A stretch of 64,000 bases of DNA. It comes from Rhodoplanes sp. Z2-YC6860. GTDB taxonomy: Bacteria > Pseudomonadota > Alphaproteobacteria > Rhizobiales > Xanthobacteraceae. Shown piece after piece: positions 60,964 to 64,000 of the stretch. Both the position numbers and the translations under genes were made by a program. A model generated the notes under the pieces. It was not told the DNA's origin. It saw nothing but the letters and a program-made list of their open reading frames with translations, and made no database searches. The stretch lies in assembly GCF_001579845.1 (NCBI RefSeq), contig NZ_CP007440.1, forward strand, positions 1,178,001 through 1,242,000. Reading direction: 5' to 3'. Position 1 is the stretch's first letter. Each line of letters begins with the position of its first letter.

Positions 60964-62538
60964 ATGACAACGACGACGGACACAGCCCCGGTATCCGGAA
61001 AGAAGCGCAGGGATTGGCGGGCCTTTCGGCCGAGGCCAACGCCGTCGCGAGTCTGGTTCGTCACGGCTGCAGGCCTTGCGGTCATGCTGGCCTTCTTCGT
61101 TGTCATCGGCCGAGACTTTTATCGCAGCACGCTGGAATTCACCGAACAGCAGGCTCGGAACATCGCCACGCTGGCCGAGCAGGGGATCGCGCGCGACATC
61201 GAACTCTATCATCTGTCGCTGCAAGCGGTGCTCGACGGCATCGCCGATCCCGACGTGATGGCGCAGCCGCCGCGGCTGCGCCAGATCACATTGTTCGATC
61301 GTTCGACCACGGCGCAGGGCCTCGGTGCGCTGGTTGTGCTCGACGCCGACGGCTCGATTGTTCTCGATTCGCTTAGCTTTCCGGTGCGCCGGGGCAATTT
61401 CGTGGATCGCGAATATTTCCAGATGCACCGCGACGCCGGACGCGACATCGGGCTCTACATCAGCAGGCCATTCAAGGCGCGGCTGCAAGGCAGCATCTGG
61501 AGCCTGTCGCTGAGCCGGCGGGTGACGCGCCCCGACGGCAGCTTCGGCGGCATCGTTTCGGGAACCGTCAAGCTCGACTACATCCGCCAGCGTTTCGAGA
61601 CCGTGCATCTCGGCACGGAGGGCGTCATCACGCTGTTCCGCGACGATGGCATCGTCCTGGCGCGCAATCTCGGTGGCGACGACCTGATTGGCCGGGACTT
61701 GAGCAGCGCACCGCTGTTTCAGCACAGCAAGGACGGCCCCGGCGGCTCGTTCTGGGCTACCGCCCAGTCGGACGGCATCTCCCGCTTCTACGCCTTCAGA
61801 AGGGTCGCCAATCTCCCCCTGATGGTCACGGTTGGCCTTTCCGAGACCGAAGTGTTCACCGCGTGGTGGACCAAGATCAAGATGCTGTCGATCGTCTATG
61901 TCGTAATGGCCGGCAGTATTCTTGCGCTCGTCGCGCTGTTCGTTTCCGAACTGCGGCGTAGAGAAACCGCCGAAGCCGCCCAAGCCGCTCTGGCGCGCCA
62001 GGACAACCTGACTGGCCTCGCCAACCGGCGCGGCTTCAACGAGACGCTCGAGCGTGAATGGCAGCGTGCCATACGCGAGCGCAAGCCGCTGTCGCTGGTG
62101 ATGATCGACATCGATAATTTCAAACGCTTCAACGATAGCCTCGGCCACCTGGAGGGCGACCGGGTGCTCGCGGCCGTGGCTGCCGCGATGCGCCGTGCCG
62201 TCCAGCGCCCCGCTGATCTCGCTGCGCGTTATGGCGGCGAAGAACTGGCTGTCCTCTTGCCTGACACCGACGCCAAGGGTGCGCGTCGCATCGCCGAAAC
62301 GGTGCTGATGAACGTGCGGCGGCTCGATGAGCCGCATCCGTCGAGCGAGTACGGCATCGTCACGGTCAGTGTCGGCGTCGCGACCACATTGCCGGCGCTA
62401 GGCGCCGAATCAGCTTCGCTCATCACATTGGCGGATGCGGCGCTCTATGACGCCAAGCAATCCGGCCGCAACCAGATTCGCGAGAGCAACGTCTCGGCGC
62501 CCGATTTTGGCCGCCAGGTGGTGCGGATCGGCGCTTGA
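60964..62538 (+). CDS. Membrane diguanylate cyclase with periplasmic dCache sensor (GGDEF)
   Basis: A 524-residue enzyme that makes c-di-GMP from two GTP. Helix 1 (residues 31-48) and helix 2 (about 305-328) bracket a periplasmic dCache_1-like ligand-binding region. The GGDEF domain begins near 345 with DNLTGLANRRGF and has GGEEL at 424-428, a catalytically competent variant. An inhibitory RxxD site lies at 415-418, five residues before it, so product feedback is expected. It is coupled to a PilZ gene 5 bases upstream, and a GT2-PilZ glycan synthase is encoded 7 kb away. The dCache ligand is unknown; amino and organic acids are common for the fold. Confidence 0.94.
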   Translation: MTTTTDTAPVSGKKRRDWRAFRPRPTPSRVWFVTAAGLAVMLAFFVVIGRDFYRSTLEFTEQQARNIATLAEQGIARDIELYHLSLQAVLDGIADPDVMAQPPRLRQITLFDRSTTAQGLGALVVLDADGSIVLDSLSFPVRRGNFVDREYFQMHRDAGRDIGLYISRPFKARLQGSIWSLSLSRRVTRPDGSFGGIVSGTVKLDYIRQRFETVHLGTEGVITLFRDDGIVLARNLGGDDLIGRDLSSAPLFQHSKDGPGGSFWATAQSDGISRFYAFRRVANLPLMVTVGLSETEVFTAWWTKIKMLSIVYVVMAGSILALVALFVSELRRRETAEAAQAALARQDNLTGLANRRGFNETLEREWQRAIRERKPLSLVMIDIDNFKRFNDSLGHLEGDRVLAAVAAAMRRAVQRPADLAARYGGEELAVLLPDTDAKGARRIAETVLMNVRRLDEPHPSSEYGIVTVSVGVATTLPALGAESASLITLADAALYDAKQSGRNQIRESNVSAPDFGRQVVRIGA

Positions 62539-62730
62539 TTGCCGACATCCGAGTCTGGCTTTCCTCACAAGGCAAGACGTCACGCGATGGCGTCTGCTCC
62601 TCAAGCAGAGCCCGACGTTGCGCGCAGCGTTGCACGGCGGCCACATGCCAAAATCATCGGTGTGTCTGCCGCCGCCGCCGCTGGATTCGCGCGTCATCGC
62701 GTTGCTAGTCTGCCATGGGGTGGGTGGGCC

Positions 62731-62958
62731 ATGTACGCGTTGGACACGGCGGATTTGATTCCGCTGATCGGCAAAACTGTTCGCATCCGAAATGGGAAGC
62801 AGACCTTCGTCGGTCTGCTCGTCGGCCCCAGTCAGAAAAAGTTCACGCGCGACAACGGGTGGCTCTATTACGGCTTCACCCTGGAGGGCGAAGGCTTCGA
62901 GATGGAGTTCGCCTGGTGGGACTGGTTTGTCGAAGCGATCGAAGAGCCGGCCTGGTAG
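62731..62958 (+). CDS. Small protein of unknown function, 75 residues
   Basis: A 75-residue protein with a compact beta-rich pattern: LIPLIGKTVRIRNGKQTFVG, then KFTRDNGWLYYGF and a Trp-rich acidic end (AWWDWFVEAIEEPAW). Six Trp in 75 residues is unusual. No signal peptide or Cys is seen and I do not recognise the family. The frame is open upstream to the diguanylate cyclase stop, but a G-rich ribosome-like stretch lies just before the ATG at 62731 and the domain starts there. The convergent chemoreceptor gene ends 2 bases away. Confidence 0.65.
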   Translation: MYALDTADLIPLIGKTVRIRNGKQTFVGLLVGPSQKKFTRDNGWLYYGFTLEGEGFEMEFAWWDWFVEAIEEPAW

Positions 62959-62960
62959 CC

Positions 62961-64000
62961 CTAAGCCCTCCGCACACGGCGCGTAAAATCAAGAGCGTCT
63001 CGGCTGAGCGTCGCGGCCTGTTGATTGAGATCCGCTGCCGCAGCAAGCACCTGCTCGGCACCCCGGCCGGTTTGTCCGACGCGGCTGCTCACGTCGGCGA
63101 TGTTCTCGAGCACACGGCGGGTGCGTTCCGCGGTGGCATCGATGCTTTCTGCAATCTGGCGCGCGGCCTGGTCCTGCTGCTGAACCGAATAGGAAATCGC
63201 GCCGGAGATGCTCTCGACTTGCTCCATGACTTGGGAAACCGCCTGATTGGCAGCCTTGACGGTTTCGATCACCTGACAAATGGATTGGGTTTTGGATCTG
63301 ATTTCCGCAAGTGCCTTGGTAGACTGTGCGGCCAGCGCCTTGACCTCTTGCGCAACCACCACGAAACCGCGTCCGGCATCGCCGGCCCGAGCGGCCTCGA
63401 TCGTGGCGTTCAGCGCCAGCAGGTTCGTCTGGCTGGCGATGTTGGTGATCATGCCGGCGAATTCGTCGATGTCTCGGACGCTCTGCGCCAGCTCCGCGGT
63501 GTTCTGTAGAGCGCTGTCTGTCCGGCGCATCGCTTCGGCAATGACATCGGATGCCCGGCGCGCTTGATCGCTGACCTCTCCGATCGAGGCGGACAGTTCT
63601 TCCACGGCGGTCGCGACGCCGGTGGCGCTCTCCGAGGTGTCGCCGGCTGCCGACGCCGCCATTTTGGCGTGCTGCAGCGATTCGTCGGACACCTCATTCA
63701 TGCTTCGGGCAAAGGTTTCGAGCTCGGTCGCCGAATGCTCTACAGCCGTGGCGATCGACAAGATGCCGGACTCGAACGTCGCTGCGACCGCTTCGAGCGC
63801 GGCTGCCTTGTCCTTCTCGGCCTGTTCGCGCTCGCTGACGCGTTTCTTCTCGGCCTCGCGCAGGGCGAGAGCGTTGTCGCGAAACACCTCGACGGCGCGG
63901 GCCATGGCGCCGATTTCGCCGGAGCGGCCAGCTCCTTGGATGGGCAGGTCGATCTGGCCAGCCGCCATCCGCGTCATGGTGAAGGCCATCCGTTGCAGCG
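62961..64000 (-). CDS. Methyl-accepting chemotaxis protein, N-terminus outside the window
   Basis: The visible 345 or so C-terminal residues begin inside a HAMP domain ([22 protein letters not shown]) and continue as a coiled coil into the signalling domain. The hairpin tip that contacts CheA and CheW is in [23 protein letters not shown], the conserved core of soluble and membrane chemoreceptors. The frame stays open to the window edge, so the sensor domain and membrane helices lie further right. The C-terminus is a short Arg-rich end (RRVRRA), with no NWETF-type CheR tether. It is convergent with the 75-residue gene. Confidence 0.93.
   Translation of the reverse strand, partial: LQRMAFTMTRMAAGQIDLPIQGAGRSGEIGAMARAVEVFRDNALALREAEKKRVSEREQAEKDKAAALEAVAATFESGILSIATAVEHSATELETFARSMNEVSDESLQHAKMAASAAGDTSESATGVATAVEELSASIGEVSDQARRASDVIAEAMRRTDSALQNTAELAQSVRDIDEFAGMITNIASQTNLLALNATIEAARAGDAGRGFVVVAQEVKALAAQSTKALAEIRSKTQSICQVIETVKAANQAVSQVMEQVESISGAISYSVQQQDQAARQIAESIDATAERTRRVLENIADVSSRVGQTGRGAEQVLAAAADLNQQAATLSRDALDFTRRVRRA

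Noticed and set aside
1-64000. tRNA, rRNA, CRISPR, transposase and phage genes
   Set aside because: No T-loop or anticodon-arm patterns, no regular spaced repeats, and no transposase or integrase motifs were found on reading both strands.

Overview
The window looks like chromosomal DNA of a high-GC alphaproteobacterium of the Hyphomicrobiales, closest in style to Bradyrhizobiaceae/Xanthobacteraceae. Pointers are the many tripartite tricarboxylate transporter (TTT) receptors, an alphaproteobacterial Porin_2 porin, DUF3551 and BA14K-like small secreted proteins, a dCache-GGDEF and PilZ signalling set, and several GC-rich intergenic palindromic repeats of rhizobial type. No rRNA, tRNA, CRISPR array, insertion sequence or phage gene was found. 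The species is an inference from gene content, not a search result.

Positions 1-41270 are mostly catabolic and transport genes. They hold one TctB/TctA membrane pair, five solitary TctC/Bug receptors, three paralogues of the 4,5-dihydroxyphthalate decarboxylase-like family (241, 19811, 27028), two molybdenum hydroxylase large subunits (14672 alone; 22282 with its FAD and 2Fe-2S partners), an acyl-CoA dehydrogenase and an acyl-CoA dehydrogenase-fold monooxygenase, a luciferase-like monooxygenase, an isochorismatase-like hydrolase, a cupin, an exported RidA-like protein, a hydantoinase A/B operon with two M24-fold proteins (30708-36786), and a Gfo/Idh/MocA - DUF993 - TIM-barrel isomerase operon (38029-41267). 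The whole resembles a scavenging toolkit for aromatic, N-heterocyclic and organic-acid compounds. A PBP1A (1282-4197) is the one core cell-wall gene in this part.

Positions 41280-51270 carry small secreted proteins (two DUF3551 and two unknown), a metal-dependent cyclase family protein, DUF899, MmgE/PrpD, a membrane-bound adenylate cyclase with a ferredoxin-type 2Fe-2S domain (46384-48078), a porin and a Crp-family regulator (50569-51267). The Crp protein keeps the E. coli CRP DNA-contact residues. Three CRP-type palindromes lie in front of three of the small secreted-protein genes, two of them at exactly the same distance from the start codon. I read this as a local redox -> cAMP -> Crp -> envelope-protein circuit, the most interesting hypothesis in the window.

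Positions 51460-64000 are signalling and surface polysaccharide: a GT2 synthase with a C-terminal PilZ domain and its membrane-fusion partner (resembling the c-di-GMP-activated BgsBA glucan synthase), a FixJ-type regulator, a large hybrid sensor kinase, a single-domain response regulator, a 53-residue protein with its own terminator, a PilZ protein plus active diguanylate cyclase, and a chemoreceptor cut by the window edge.

The longest stretch without a gene (28021-28960) holds one palindromic repeat and then a run of eight or more consecutive perfect hairpins (28389-28655), three of which share a TTGCGA loop. No coding explanation was found for it. The first 240 bases show no convincing gene.
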